Shown here in pieces: positions 40,331 to 51,313 of a DNA stretch of 64,000 nt. Each line of letters starts with the position of its first letter. Positions within the stretch are counted from its first letter, which is position 1. Origin of the DNA: Anaeromicropila populeti (lineage in GTDB: Bacteria; Bacillota; Clostridia; Lachnospirales; Lachnospiraceae); assembly GCF_900112775.1 (NCBI RefSeq), contig NZ_FOYZ01000003.1:189494-253493 (forward strand), written 5' to 3'. The position numbers and the translations under genes are program-made. Under the pieces are notes generated by a model, which ran no database searches, was not told the origin of the DNA, and worked only from the letters and a program-made list of their open reading frames with translations.

Positions 40331-41956
40331 TTATCTTTCTAATTCAGTCTGCATTGCCTCTATACCTTCTGGCGAAATCTTTTCCATTTTGTCCAACAGT
40401 TCTGGACTGGCATTTATGTTAATATTTTTCGTCACCTGGGCATCATATCCCTTTGCCTTAACCAAATCCGTCAAGTCAACACCTGTAACTTCTTTCATCG
40501 ACTCGAATACCTGTGTCATAACTCCAGTTACATTTGAAGCCACGTTACTTACTCCGTTTCCATTTCCACTGCCGCCATCCATAATAACAATTTTATCAAT
40601 CTGAGACAATGGCTGAGCCACTTTTCCAGCAACATCCGGCAATACTTTAATTAACATTTCCGCAACTGCTGCTCCTGTATATTTCTTGTATGCCTCGGCC
40701 TTCTTTTCCATGGCTTCTGCCTCTGCAATACCCTTTGCCCGGATTGCCTCTGCTTCTGCACGTCCCTTCTGACTAATAACATCTGCCTCTGCCTGACCAG
40801 TAGACTTAATGGCTTCTGCTTCCGCATATGCTTTCATTTTCTTCGCCTCCGCTTCGGCCTCGGCAAATTTTTTCTGCGCCTCAGCATTTGCTTCTGCTTC
40901 TGCAATCTTACGATACTTTTCTGCATCCGCAATGGTCTGCTGCTTTGCCTTATCAGCAATAGCTGGTTCTACTACCTCTGCACGAAGACTCTCTTTTCTT
41001 CTCTCTGCCTGTTTCTGCGCCAACTCAATGTTTTTTTGTTCCTTTGCAATCGCAATCTGAACCTGAGCTGCTTCAATATCCTTCTGACGTTCCTGTTTCA
41101 AAAGTTCTGCATCCATCTCAGCCGTAACGACCTCTTTGTACGTAATATTCTTCTGGATATCATACGCTGCATCTGCCTTTGCCTTCGCTGCCTGCTGCTC
41201 CTGCATATAAGCTGCTTCCTGAACCTGCTTCAGCTTAGTTGCCTCCGCAATCTCTGTTTCAGCTTGCAGCCTTGCCTGCTCACCAGCCCTCCTGGCCTTT
41301 GAAGTCTCAATCTGGGTTTCTCTGTTTGCTTCAGCTTTTGCAATTTCTGCATCCTTCTTCTTCTCAGCAATCTGCTTAACACCAAGTGCCTGAATATAAC
41401 CATTACTATCGTTAATATCTTTAATGGTAAAGACCTTCACTTCAAGACCCATTTCCATCAATTCCGTTCCCACTACTTCCTGAACCTTGGAAGAAAAGGT
41501 TTCTCTGTCCCGGTAAATCTCCTCTACCGTCATTGTAGATACGATTTCACGAAGCTTACCTTCCAGTACATTTGTTGCTGTATTTTTAATTGACTGCTCA
41601 ATCTGTGCTTCATTTTTCCCTGTAAACTGTTCAATTGCATTAAAAATAGATGCATGTTCATTCTTAACCTTAATTACAGCAGTACCGATAACTGCTAATG
41701 GTACTCCCTGGGAAGACATACTTTCATCTGTTGATACATCAATCTGGATATTTCCCAGAGAAATATAATCTGCTCTTTCCAATACAGGAATTACCAGACC
41801 ACCACCACCTGTAATAATTCTTTTTCTTAAACCAGTTACAACAGCTGCTTTATCCTGTGGAACCTTTTTCCACATAGAAAAGATAATTACCAGAATTAAA
41901 ATGATCCCAACTACAGCAATTAACACGTATCCCAATGTTCCTAAACTTTCAAGCAT
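40331..41956 (-). CDS. floT: Flotillin-like protein (SPFH/band 7)
   Basis: This encodes 541 residues from the ATG at 41956, eight bases after GGAGG. A membrane hairpin (residues 1-30) is followed by the SPFH domain (about 45-210; AAVVTGLRKRIITGGGGLVIP at its start in outline) and a long coiled coil (about 215-440) rich in AEAEA-type repeats, then the flotillin C-terminus with MDGGSGNGNG. Flotillins organise membrane microdomains and influence secretion and membrane fluidity. The NfeD-like gene directly upstream is its usual partner (YuaF-YuaG in Bacillus). Confidence 0.93.
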   Translation of the reverse strand: MLESLGTLGYVLIAVVGIILILVIIFSMWKKVPQDKAAVVTGLRKRIITGGGGLVIPVLERADYISLGNIQIDVSTDESMSSQGVPLAVIGTAVIKVKNEHASIFNAIEQFTGKNEAQIEQSIKNTATNVLEGKLREIVSTMTVEEIYRDRETFSSKVQEVVGTELMEMGLEVKVFTIKDINDSNGYIQALGVKQIAEKKKDAEIAKAEANRETQIETSKARRAGEQARLQAETEIAEATKLKQVQEAAYMQEQQAAKAKADAAYDIQKNITYKEVVTAEMDAELLKQERQKDIEAAQVQIAIAKEQKNIELAQKQAERRKESLRAEVVEPAIADKAKQQTIADAEKYRKIAEAEANAEAQKKFAEAEAEAKKMKAYAEAEAIKSTGQAEADVISQKGRAEAEAIRAKGIAEAEAMEKKAEAYKKYTGAAVAEMLIKVLPDVAGKVAQPLSQIDKIVIMDGGSGNGNGVSNVASNVTGVMTQVFESMKEVTGVDLTDLVKAKGYDAQVTKNININASPELLDKMEKISPEGIEAMQTELER

Positions 41957-42020
41957 TCTAACATCCTCCATTCTTTCATTTAAATTTATCTTAAAATGGT
42001 AATCCATCTTAATTCAAGCA

Positions 42021-42584
42021 TTAGTTTTTCTGCTTTTTTTCAACAATTGCCACATTCCTGTCAAATCGAATAATCCTTACTATCGAATCTTGTCTGATTA
42101 CTGCATCTTTCTCTGCTGCCTTTGCTGGATAATTTGTTGTAATCCCATCTAAAGTAGTAATACTGACGGAACCAAAGCCTCCTTTTACAATGGTATTAAT
42201 TACTTTACCATCATATAACAAAAGCTCCTCCTTTGCATATGTAGTATGACTAATATTTTTTAATGTCCGAATCAATGTCTGAAGGATTATAGCAATTACA
42301 TAACCTGCTGCGCCGGCTGCTATATTAACCACCACCGTATTATGTCCATTATAAAAAATTTTGCCCATACATCCAAAAATCAGAAGTCCTGCACTTACAC
42401 ACTGTAAAGAAAAAGGCAAATAACAAAATTCTATTCCACCTATGTGAAAGCTCAGATTAAAGTCAAATCCACTGTCCACTGCATCAAATATCCCGTCAAA
42501 TACATCAAATATTTCTCCTATAATAAGCGTGATAGCTGGAATTGCTATCCCAACGACGATACAGATAAAATAAATCTTATCCAT
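42021..42584 (-). CDS. NfeD-like membrane protein, flotillin partner
   Basis: This encodes 187 residues with an N-terminal helix, two or three further membrane helices (to about residue 110) and a C-terminal OB-like domain (about 120-180: LLYDGKVINTIVKGGFGSVSI in outline, ending RIIRFDRNVAIVEKK). This is the short, protease-free NfeD type, as YuaF. AGGAGG precedes the ATG and the gene is 64 bases before flotillin, so one operon is likely. Confidence 0.85.
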   Translation of the reverse strand: MDKIYFICIVVGIAIPAITLIIGEIFDVFDGIFDAVDSGFDFNLSFHIGGIEFCYLPFSLQCVSAGLLIFGCMGKIFYNGHNTVVVNIAAGAAGYVIAIILQTLIRTLKNISHTTYAKEELLLYDGKVINTIVKGGFGSVSITTLDGITTNYPAKAAEKDAVIRQDSIVRIIRFDRNVAIVEKKQKN

Positions 42585-42680
42585 TATGCACCTCCTACTC
42601 TATCCAATATATTCATTATATTACAAGTGAATCAAAATTGATATAATTTTTAGAAAAAGTTTGTTATAAACAAGACAAAC

Positions 42681-42696
42681 CACAACATATATTGTG
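42681..42696. promoter_or_regulatory. Near-perfect 16-base palindrome before the P-type ATPase
   Basis: CACAACAT followed by ATATTGTG forms a 16-base palindrome with one mismatched pair, 32 bases before the ATPase start. It could be an operator; no regulator is adjacent. Confidence 0.35.
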
Positions 42697-42727
42697 AAAG
42701 ATACTATACCAGTAAAGGAGAATGCCA

Positions 42728-45445
42728 ATGAGTTCCTGCAACAGAGCAACCAATCCTCATTTTAAAAATAGAGATTCTGTTCCTTATCACAGTCTTTCTA
42801 AGGAGGAAACACTGCAACATTTAAATAGTTCCGCTTCTGGAGGCCTGACTTCAGCAGAAGCCCAGAAACGTTTGAAAACATATGGCCCAAATCAATTGGA
42901 ATGTGCTCAGAAAAAAAGTTTACTTTTACGTTTTTTCAGCCAATTTACAGATTTTATGATTATTATTTTAATTGCTGCTGCTGTTATATCCTTTGTCGTT
43001 TCCTTGTTAGAAGGCCATGCTGACTATGTAGATCCTAGCATTATTTTTGCAATTATCTTACTAAATGCCATTCTTGGAGTTTTACAGGAAGCAAAAGCAG
43101 AAAAATCATTAGAAGCATTGAAAAAAATGTCTGCTCCCAATGCATTTGTACTTCGAGAAGGCCGGCAATTTTCTATTCCTTCAAAGGATCTGGTTCCAGG
43201 AGACATTATTTTTTTAGAAACAGGCTATTTTGTACCAGCTGATGCCAGACTTTTAGATTCTGCAAATCTGAAGATAGATGAATCCTCCCTGACAGGGGAA
43301 TCTCATCCTGTTGAAAAAAACTGTGACTGTATTTTGGCTGCCGATACAATGCTTGGAGATCGAAACAACCTGGTTCCTGCTACTGGAATTGTCACATATG
43401 GACGTGGTAAGGCAGTGGTAACAGCTACTGGTATGAACACAGAGGTTGGGAATATTGCAAAAATGATTCTTGAGGATGTCACACCAGACACACCTTTGCA
43501 AAAACGTCTTGCACAAACTGGAAAAATCCTTGGTATTGCAGCTTTGTTTATATGCATTATTATTTTTATTCTAGGTACCACGCAAGGAAGACCTGTCTTT
43601 GACATGTTTATGACTAGTGTCTCACTTGCCGTTGCTGCTATTCCAGAAGGCCTTCCTGCTATTGTTACTATAATGCTTTCACTGGGTGTACAGCGAATGG
43701 TAAAAAAGAATGCTGTAATCAGGAAGCTTCCTGCCGTTGAAACACTTGGCAGTGCAACTGTCATATGCTCTGATAAAACAGGAACATTAACTCAAAATAG
43801 AATGACAGTAACTGCACTTTCCAGTTCAACCCAATTTGAAACTCCTAACAGTGATTTTGCAACTTTCTTACTCTCACTTGCTACTCTTTGTAATGACTCT
43901 GTCGTACAAATAAAAGACAAAAAATTATCTGTTATGGGGGAGCCAACTGAAACCGCCCTGGCAATGGCCGCCTATGATTTAGGTATTAACAAGACTAAAC
44001 TAGATTTAACTTCAAAGCGAATTTTTGAAATTCCATTTGATTCTACCAGAAAAAGAATGACAACAGTACATAAAAATCCTTATCTTACTAGCTATCTTTC
44101 TCTTGAAGAAACTATGGATTGCATAAGCATTACGAAAGGTGCACCTGATATTTTAATAAATAAATGTTCTTACTACTGTGAAAACGGAACAATAAAGAAA
44201 CTAACCAGCACAATAATTCATACTATTACTCAATTAAATTTAACTATGACACAAGATGCATTGCGAGTAATTGCCATTGCTTTTAAACCACTGAAAGTTT
44301 CTGCTGGGACACCTAAAAATTGGGGGAACGATTTGGAAAGTTCCCTTGTATTTGTTGGTCTGGTTGGAATGATTGATCCACCTCGGCCAGAAGTAAAGGA
44401 CGCCGTTTTCACCTGTAAAAGAGCTGGAATTAAGCCTGTCATGATTACAGGAGATCATATTTCTACCGCATGTGCTATTGGAAAAGAACTTCATATTATT
44501 TCAAATAACAGCCAAGCAATTTCCGGTCAAGAATTAAACAGCATGAGCGACGAAGAATTGAAAAACACCATTCATAAGTTTGGTGTATTTGCCAGAGTAT
44601 CCCCCGAACATAAGGTAAGAATTGTAAAAGCATTTCAGAATAATGGCGAAATTGTAGCTATGACAGGGGATGGAGTAAACGATGCCCCTGCACTAAAATG
44701 CGCTGATATTGGTTGTGCAATGGGAATCACAGGGACAGACGTAGCGAAAAATGCAGCTGATATGATCTTGACCGATGACAATTTTGCTACTATTGTTTCT
44801 GCTGTCAGTGAAGGAAGAGGCATTTATGATAACATAAGAAAATCCATTCACTTTCTTCTTTCCAGCAACATTGGTGAAATTATCACCATTTTTATTGCTA
44901 TATTATTTGGCTTGCAGGCACCATTAGTTGCCGTACAGCTTTTATGGGTTAATTTGGTCACAGATTCTCTTCCTGCCATTTCGCTAGGAATGGAACCTGT
45001 GGAAAAAGATATCATGAAACGAAAACCCATCTCCCCATCAAAAGGAATTTTTTCAGACGGCTTGTTTTTGAAAATAATCATTGAAGGTATGCTGATTGGT
45101 TCCCTGTCACTCTTAGCATACGTAACCGGAATCGCGGTTCTTTCTGAAAGGAGCTTATCTCTTGGACGCACCATGTGTTTTTCCGTACTAAGCCTTTCCC
45201 AGCTTTTCCACTCCTTCAATATGCGTAGTGAACACTCACTCTTTACGATTGGCCTATTCAGTAACAAGCAGCTTTTATTTAGCTTTCTTCTAGGAACTGC
45301 TTTGCAAATATCAGTAGTTACGTGCTTACCATTAGCTGCTATTTTTAAAGTAATACCTCTTACCATACAGCAATGGTTTATTGTATTTGCATTATCAAGT
45401 TTGCCTGTTCTATTAGTAGAATTCCAAAAAAAGGTCATAAAATAA
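42728..45445 (+). CDS. Calcium-type P-type ATPase (P2A)
   Basis: This encodes 905 residues from the ATG at 42728, seven bases after GGAG; an ATG two codons earlier is too close to that site. Marks are the actuator SSLTGES, phosphorylation Asp in CSDKTGTLTQNRM, PEGLPAIVTIML in helix M4 (the calcium-ligand helix), and MTGDGVNDAPALK in the hinge. The C-terminal helices include NLVTDSLPAISLG, with the N..TD ligands of helix M6 as in SERCA/PMR1 pumps. It exports calcium (possibly manganese) from the cytoplasm. It stands alone on the plus strand. Confidence 0.92.
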   Translation: MSSCNRATNPHFKNRDSVPYHSLSKEETLQHLNSSASGGLTSAEAQKRLKTYGPNQLECAQKKSLLLRFFSQFTDFMIIILIAAAVISFVVSLLEGHADYVDPSIIFAIILLNAILGVLQEAKAEKSLEALKKMSAPNAFVLREGRQFSIPSKDLVPGDIIFLETGYFVPADARLLDSANLKIDESSLTGESHPVEKNCDCILAADTMLGDRNNLVPATGIVTYGRGKAVVTATGMNTEVGNIAKMILEDVTPDTPLQKRLAQTGKILGIAALFICIIIFILGTTQGRPVFDMFMTSVSLAVAAIPEGLPAIVTIMLSLGVQRMVKKNAVIRKLPAVETLGSATVICSDKTGTLTQNRMTVTALSSSTQFETPNSDFATFLLSLATLCNDSVVQIKDKKLSVMGEPTETALAMAAYDLGINKTKLDLTSKRIFEIPFDSTRKRMTTVHKNPYLTSYLSLEETMDCISITKGAPDILINKCSYYCENGTIKKLTSTIIHTITQLNLTMTQDALRVIAIAFKPLKVSAGTPKNWGNDLESSLVFVGLVGMIDPPRPEVKDAVFTCKRAGIKPVMITGDHISTACAIGKELHIISNNSQAISGQELNSMSDEELKNTIHKFGVFARVSPEHKVRIVKAFQNNGEIVAMTGDGVNDAPALKCADIGCAMGITGTDVAKNAADMILTDDNFATIVSAVSEGRGIYDNIRKSIHFLLSSNIGEIITIFIAILFGLQAPLVAVQLLWVNLVTDSLPAISLGMEPVEKDIMKRKPISPSKGIFSDGLFLKIIIEGMLIGSLSLLAYVTGIAVLSERSLSLGRTMCFSVLSLSQLFHSFNMRSEHSLFTIGLFSNKQLLFSFLLGTALQISVVTCLPLAAIFKVIPLTIQQWFIVFALSSLPVLLVEFQKKVIK

Positions 45446-45472
45446 ATCATAATAATATAAAATGACGAATAT

Positions 45473-45501
45473 TTGACATTCTTTTTCCTTAATTATATAA
45501 T
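45473..45501 (+). promoter_or_regulatory. Consensus sigma-A promoter
   Basis: TTGACA (45473-45478) and TATAAT (45496-45501) are exactly 17 bases apart, both hexamers perfect. It drives the small gene at 45528. Confidence 0.9.
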
Positions 45502-45527
45502 AGTATTAAGGATACAAAAAGGAGAAG

Positions 45528-45884
45528 GTGGATAAGGTGAGTACTAATTTCCAGAATAATTTTTCACATCTAGCACCCTATGATTTAAGTCTTGAAGACA
45601 AACGAACCATTTACGATAATCAGCCTTATAAAAGGGATTCTGACTTAATGTCATTAGAAAAAGTAACAAAATTCAGCGGTAATGTAATTAAGTACTATAG
45701 ATTTAATTATGATAAGGATGCACCTTATAAAGTTGATACTAAGGATGCCAATTTCATTAAAAATCAAAAAAAGGAATGTAACCCCGAAGTATGTACTCCT
45801 CAACAGGATTTTGCAGAAGAAGCCGCTAGCTCAAAGGATATTACCGATGAACAAATTGAATCTCTTATGGAAGATCAGAATTAA
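45528..45884 (+). CDS. Small unknown acidic protein
   Basis: This encodes up to 118 residues. Two GTG codons could start it: 45528, only three bases from GGAG, or 45537, better spaced from GGAGAAGG; there is no ATG. The product is soluble-looking and acidic, with YDLSLEDKRTIYDNQPYKR near the start, two Cys in ECNPEVCTPQ, and an acidic tail. I know no family. The consensus promoter and the following hairpin show it is a real, well-transcribed single gene. Confidence 0.65.
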   Translation: MDKVSTNFQNNFSHLAPYDLSLEDKRTIYDNQPYKRDSDLMSLEKVTKFSGNVIKYYRFNYDKDAPYKVDTKDANFIKNQKKECNPEVCTPQQDFAEEAASSKDITDEQIESLMEDQN

Positions 45885-45924
45885 AGCCCAAAGAATTTTC
45901 ATCTGTATAACAAATATTTTCACT

Positions 45925-45951
45925 CAAGAAAGTGTCCTTGACACTTTCTTG
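45925..45951. terminator. Hairpin between convergent genes
   Basis: Perfect 12-base arms (CAAGAAAGTGTC and GACACTTTCTTG) with a three-base loop. It lies between the small gene and the convergent carboxyltransferase gene and may serve both, though T-runs are poor. Confidence 0.75.
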
Positions 45952-45963
45952 TGATAATAAAAC

Positions 45964-47451
45964 TTATAATGGAATATTTCCATGTTTCTTTTTAATCTTC
46001 ATTTCTTCCTTATTTCTCAGACGAACCAAGTCACAATACAGTCTTTCTCGTGTTTCAGATGGTTGAATCAGCTCATCCACATAACCCTCTTCTACCGCTG
46101 TATTAGCATTCATAAAATTATCATTATATGCACGTACTTTTTCATCATAAAATTTCTTTTTGTCATCTCCACTTAATGCTTTCATTTCTTTTCTGTTAAT
46201 AATCTGAACCGCACCTTCTGCGCCCATAACTGCAATTTCTGCCTTTGGCCATGCATAAACAAAATCTGCTTTTAGATGTTTACTGCACATAGCAATATAA
46301 GCTCCACCGTATGCTTTTCTTAGAACAACTGTTAATTTCGTTGTTGTTGCTTCTGCATATGCATAAAGAAGTTTCGCACCATGACGAATAATTCCGCTGT
46401 GTTCCTGAGTTGTACTTGGCATAAAGCCTGGAACATCCACTAGTGAAATAATTGGTATATCAAAAGAATCGCAAAAACGAATAAATCTAGCTGCCTTGTC
46501 ACTGGAATCACAGTCTAGTACTCCACTCATAAAATAAGGCTGATTTGCAACAATACCAACTGTTATATCACCAATTTTTCCAAAGCCTATTACAACATTT
46601 TGTGCGAAATGTTCCTGGACTTCAAGAAAACTATTCTGATCTACAATCTCATCAATAATATGTCTCACATCATAAGCCTTCTTAGATTCTTCTGGAATAA
46701 TATTGGCAATTTTACTTCCCCTCTTTTTCACATAGACTGAAAATTTATCCGGATACACCGAATCTTCAGGAAATATTTTAACCAGTTCGCGAACCTTCTT
46801 AAAACACTCTCTTTCGCTTTGATGATAAAAATGTGCTACACCAGATTTTTTAGCATGAACCTCTGCACCACCTAGCTCTTCTGCTGTACAGACTTGTCCT
46901 GTTACACTCTTTACTACATTTGGTCCTGTTACAAACATTTTACTTATATTGTCAATTACAAAAATAAAATCTGTTATACCTGGTGAATAAACTGCACCAC
47001 CTGCACACGCGCCTGCAATAATGGATATTTGTGGAATATAACCTGATGCCATAGTATTGTAATAGAAAATATCTCCATAACCAGCTAATGCATTAACTCC
47101 TTCTTGAATTCTAGCCCCACCAGAATCATTAATTCCAATGATGGGACATTTGTTTTTAATAGCAAGTTCAATGACATGAGCAATCTTTCTCCCGTGCCTT
47201 AGTCCCAACGAACCACCGTTAACTGTGAAATCCTGAGAATATACAAATACCGTTTTACCTTCAATTGTTCCATGGCCTGTAATAACTCCATCATATGGCA
47301 GCTTTTTAGCTGATGAATCACATGAACCATAATTAGAAATACCTGACCCGATTTCGCAAAAACTGTCTTTATCAAGCAATAGTGCAATTCGTTCTATTGC
47401 ATGTAACTTGCCCTTACTGTGTTGAGCCTCATAATTGTAATTTACATTCAT
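45964..47451 (-). CDS. Acyl-CoA carboxyltransferase (PccB/MmdA-type)
   Basis: This encodes 495 residues with both crotonase-like halves of a carboxyltransferase beta subunit: GARIQEGVNALAGYG and IAGACAGGAVYSPG in the first, VDVPGFMPSTTQEHSGIIR and LRKAYGGAYIAM in the second. Family members move a carboxyl group between biotin and propionyl-, acetyl- or methylmalonyl-CoA. No biotin carboxylase, biotin carrier or decarboxylase membrane subunit is adjacent, so I cannot say which. AGGAGG precedes the ATG. It has its own promoter overlapped by a palindrome. Confidence 0.88.
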   Translation of the reverse strand: MNVNYNYEAQHSKGKLHAIERIALLLDKDSFCEIGSGISNYGSCDSSAKKLPYDGVITGHGTIEGKTVFVYSQDFTVNGGSLGLRHGRKIAHVIELAIKNKCPIIGINDSGGARIQEGVNALAGYGDIFYYNTMASGYIPQISIIAGACAGGAVYSPGITDFIFVIDNISKMFVTGPNVVKSVTGQVCTAEELGGAEVHAKKSGVAHFYHQSERECFKKVRELVKIFPEDSVYPDKFSVYVKKRGSKIANIIPEESKKAYDVRHIIDEIVDQNSFLEVQEHFAQNVVIGFGKIGDITVGIVANQPYFMSGVLDCDSSDKAARFIRFCDSFDIPIISLVDVPGFMPSTTQEHSGIIRHGAKLLYAYAEATTTKLTVVLRKAYGGAYIAMCSKHLKADFVYAWPKAEIAVMGAEGAVQIINRKEMKALSGDDKKKFYDEKVRAYNDNFMNANTAVEEGYVDELIQPSETRERLYCDLVRLRNKEEMKIKKKHGNIPL

Positions 47452-47583
47452 TAACTATATCCTCCTACAAAAGATTTCATTACCAAAAATAGGACAAACT
47501 CCCGTATATCAAGTATTATTTACTGTTTAGTCAATTAATCTGTCTGAATATTCTTCCTCTCATTTCTTGTTGTAAACACTATT

Positions 47584-47617
47584 ATTATATATCAATTAAG
47601 TTCTAGTATCAATACTA
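47584..47617 (-). promoter_or_regulatory. Promoter of carboxyltransferase overlapped by palindrome
   Basis: TTGATA (47607-47612) and TATAAT (47584-47589) are 17 bases apart on the minus strand. The 14-base perfect palindrome TAGTATCAATACTA (47604-47617) covers the -35, as a repressor site would. FapR-like fatty-acid control is a thought, not a finding. Confidence 0.7.
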
Positions 47618-47640
47618 AAATGAAAAATAGTTTGACATTC

Positions 47641-47682
47641 AAAGTAAAAAGACCATCCCGGCAGATGGTCTTTTACTTTTTA
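47641..47682 (-). terminator. Terminator of enolase
   Basis: On the minus strand AAAAGACCATC pairs with GATGGTCTTTT around a short loop, extended by AAAGT/ACTTT, after the enolase stop. Confidence 0.9.
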
Positions 47683-47727
47683 TGTGATTAAAACCACGCG
47701 AGTATGTGGAACACACACTTTGTTCTA

Positions 47728-49104
<1,377 letters not shown>

Positions 49105-49150
49105 CTATAAAATATTCAAAAAGAAAAATACACAGATTTTTTTTAGATAG

Positions 49151-49179
49151 TTGCATAAATACCAAAAAACAGTTAATAT
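49151..49179 (+). promoter_or_regulatory. Candidate promoter of argH
   Basis: TTGCAT (49151-49156) and TAATAT (49174-49179) are 17 bases apart, about 60 bases before the argH start. Confidence 0.5.
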
Positions 49180-49237
49180 AGAAAAGCAGGAATTAAATGT
49201 ACTTATATTATTACAATAAAGAAACGAGGTAATTAAC

Positions 49238-50611
49238 ATGAAACTCTGGGGCGGACGTTTTACAAAGGAGACGGACCAATTAGTTCATAATTTTAATGCT
49301 TCTATTAGCTTTGATCAAAAATTTTACAAGCAGGATATAACAGGTAGTATTGCCCACGTGAAAATGCTTTGCAAACAGGGAATTTTAAGTTCTGATGAAT
49401 GCAGCACCATTGTAAAAGGTTTAGAAGATATTCTTACAGATATTGAAAATGGAACTTTGGTTATTGACAGTGAGCATGAAGATATACACAGCTTTGTAGA
49501 AGCACACTTAATTGAACGGATTGGCGATGTAGGTAAAAAGCTGCACACTGGAAGAAGCCGGAATGATCAGGTAGCTTTAGATATGAAGCTGTATACACGG
49601 GATGAAATGAAAGAACTAGATACTCTTCTTAAAAATCTTTTGTCTGAACTTTTTATAATTATGGAAAAGAATACAGAAACCTTTATGCCAGGATTTACCC
49701 ATTTACAAAAGGCTCAGCCAATATCTCTAGCTCATCATATAGGTGCATACTTTGAAATGTTTAAAAGAGATCGTTCCCGGCTTTTTGATATTAAAAACCG
49801 TTTAAATTATTGTCCACTTGGTTCAGGCGCGCTGGCTGGTACAACCTATCCTTTGGATCGTGAATTTACAGCATCACTTTTAAATTTTGAAGGACCAACC
49901 TATAACAGTATGGATTCTGTTTCAGATAGAGATTATTTAATTGAACTTTTAAGCGCCATGTCAACCATTATGATGCATTTAAGCAGATTTTGCGAAGAAA
50001 TTATTATCTGGAATTCAAATGAATATCAGTTTGTAGAACTTGACGATGCATATAGTACTGGCAGCAGTATTATGCCACAAAAGAAAAATCCAGATATTGC
50101 TGAATTGGTTCGTGGTAAAACTGGCCGCGTCTATGGTGCACTAATGTCACTATTAACCACTATGAAGGGCTTGCCACTTGCTTATAATAAAGATATGCAG
50201 GAAGATAAAGAACTGACATTTGATGCGATTGATACGGTAAAAGGATGTCTTGCTTTATTTACTGGTATGGTTTCAACTATGAGATTTAATAAAACCATAA
50301 TGGAAAGCAGTGCCAAGAATGGATTTACCAATGCCACTGATGCAGCAGACTATCTTGTAAATCATGGTGTACCATTCCGTGACGCACATGGAATTGTAGG
50401 TCAGTTAGTTTTATTTTGCATAGAAAAAAACATTTCGCTGGATGAAATGACTCTTGACGAGTATAAAGCTATCAGCTCTGTTTTTGAATCAGATATTTAT
50501 GAAGCCATCAGCTTAAAAACTTGTGTTGAAAAGAGAAATACCATTGGCGCTCCAGGTACCGAATCTATGAAGCAAGTTTTAGATTGGTGCAGAACATATT
50601 TAAATCAATAG
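49238..50611 (+). CDS. argH: Argininosuccinate lyase
   Basis: This encodes 457 residues splitting argininosuccinate into arginine and fumarate, the last step of arginine synthesis. The start MKLWGGRF, the HTGRSRNDQ segment, THLQKAQPIS with the catalytic-region His, and the signature GSSIMPQKKNPD are all present. Length is normal. argG is not adjacent, which is unusual, since the two are often together. A terminator follows. Confidence 0.97.
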   Translation: MKLWGGRFTKETDQLVHNFNASISFDQKFYKQDITGSIAHVKMLCKQGILSSDECSTIVKGLEDILTDIENGTLVIDSEHEDIHSFVEAHLIERIGDVGKKLHTGRSRNDQVALDMKLYTRDEMKELDTLLKNLLSELFIIMEKNTETFMPGFTHLQKAQPISLAHHIGAYFEMFKRDRSRLFDIKNRLNYCPLGSGALAGTTYPLDREFTASLLNFEGPTYNSMDSVSDRDYLIELLSAMSTIMMHLSRFCEEIIIWNSNEYQFVELDDAYSTGSSIMPQKKNPDIAELVRGKTGRVYGALMSLLTTMKGLPLAYNKDMQEDKELTFDAIDTVKGCLALFTGMVSTMRFNKTIMESSAKNGFTNATDAADYLVNHGVPFRDAHGIVGQLVLFCIEKNISLDEMTLDEYKAISSVFESDIYEAISLKTCVEKRNTIGAPGTESMKQVLDWCRTYLNQ

Positions 50612-50628
50612 GTTTGTTCCAGCTTTTG

Positions 50629-50668
50629 AAAAAGAGCCTAAGTCCATAAAAAGACCTGGCTCTTTTTT
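50629..50668. terminator. Terminator of argH
   Basis: AAAAGAGCC pairs with GGCTCTTTT around an 18-base loop and ends in a T-run on the plus strand; it can also serve the convergent PAP2 gene. Confidence 0.85.
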
Positions 50669-50703
50669 GGTGCTGGAAGGTGTGTGTTCTAAGCGCTTTG
50701 CTC

Positions 50704-51237
50704 TTATTCCGGTATCTTTTTCCCAGCATACACACTAATATAAGCAATTCCCATTCCCAACGCCATTCCAGCTAATACATCTGTTAAATAATGAACGCCT
50801 AAATATATTCGTGAAAATCCTATTAGTGCTGCAAGGCACAGCGCGCTAATACCATATTTTCTTGGCAACATTAAAAACAGCACCATAGCAGCTGCAAAAC
50901 TAGAGGCTGTATGTCCAGAAGGAAAGGAGTAGCTATGAGGCGCCCTCGTTAAATGCTCCAATTCCTCCATTGCTACAAACGGCCTGGTGCGTGCAAATAT
51001 ATTTTTTAAAAACTGATTCACGACAAACATTTCCAACATAACAGAAAGATTTACAACAAAGCCAACCCTTCTATACTTGGCATAAAAGACAAGTCCAAAT
51101 CCAATTAAAGTCCAAATAATCGCATTATCCCCTAACACCGTAATCATCTGCATGATTTTCGTCAATACTGGAGTCCTTAAGTATTCCTGAATCCATAATA
51201 ATATATTTTGATCCAACTCTGTTATTGTTGTTATCAT
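50704..51237 (-). CDS. PAP2-family membrane phosphatase
   Basis: This encodes 177 residues with five to six membrane helices and the three phosphatase motifs: KNIFARTRPF, YSFPSGHTAS, and SRIYLGVHYLTDVLAG, with the two catalytic His residues and the Arg of motif 1. Members dephosphorylate lipid pyrophosphates such as undecaprenyl pyrophosphate, or phosphatidate-type lipids. The ribosome binding site is weak. It is the last gene of the kinase cluster, 76 bases after the ETxVL-repeat gene. Confidence 0.88.
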   Translation of the reverse strand: MITTITELDQNILLWIQEYLRTPVLTKIMQMITVLGDNAIIWTLIGFGLVFYAKYRRVGFVVNLSVMLEMFVVNQFLKNIFARTRPFVAMEELEHLTRAPHSYSFPSGHTASSFAAAMVLFLMLPRKYGISALCLAALIGFSRIYLGVHYLTDVLAGMALGMGIAYISVYAGKKIPE

Positions 51238-51313
51238 CCATGCTTCTCACTTATAAATAGAATATTGCTAAAGTATATTCGCAAGCATATAAATTAATAC
51301 TATTGTTTCATTC

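Noticed and set aside
40620-41400. Ala/Glu-rich repeats as a repeat element
   Set aside because: They are the normal coiled coil of flotillin.
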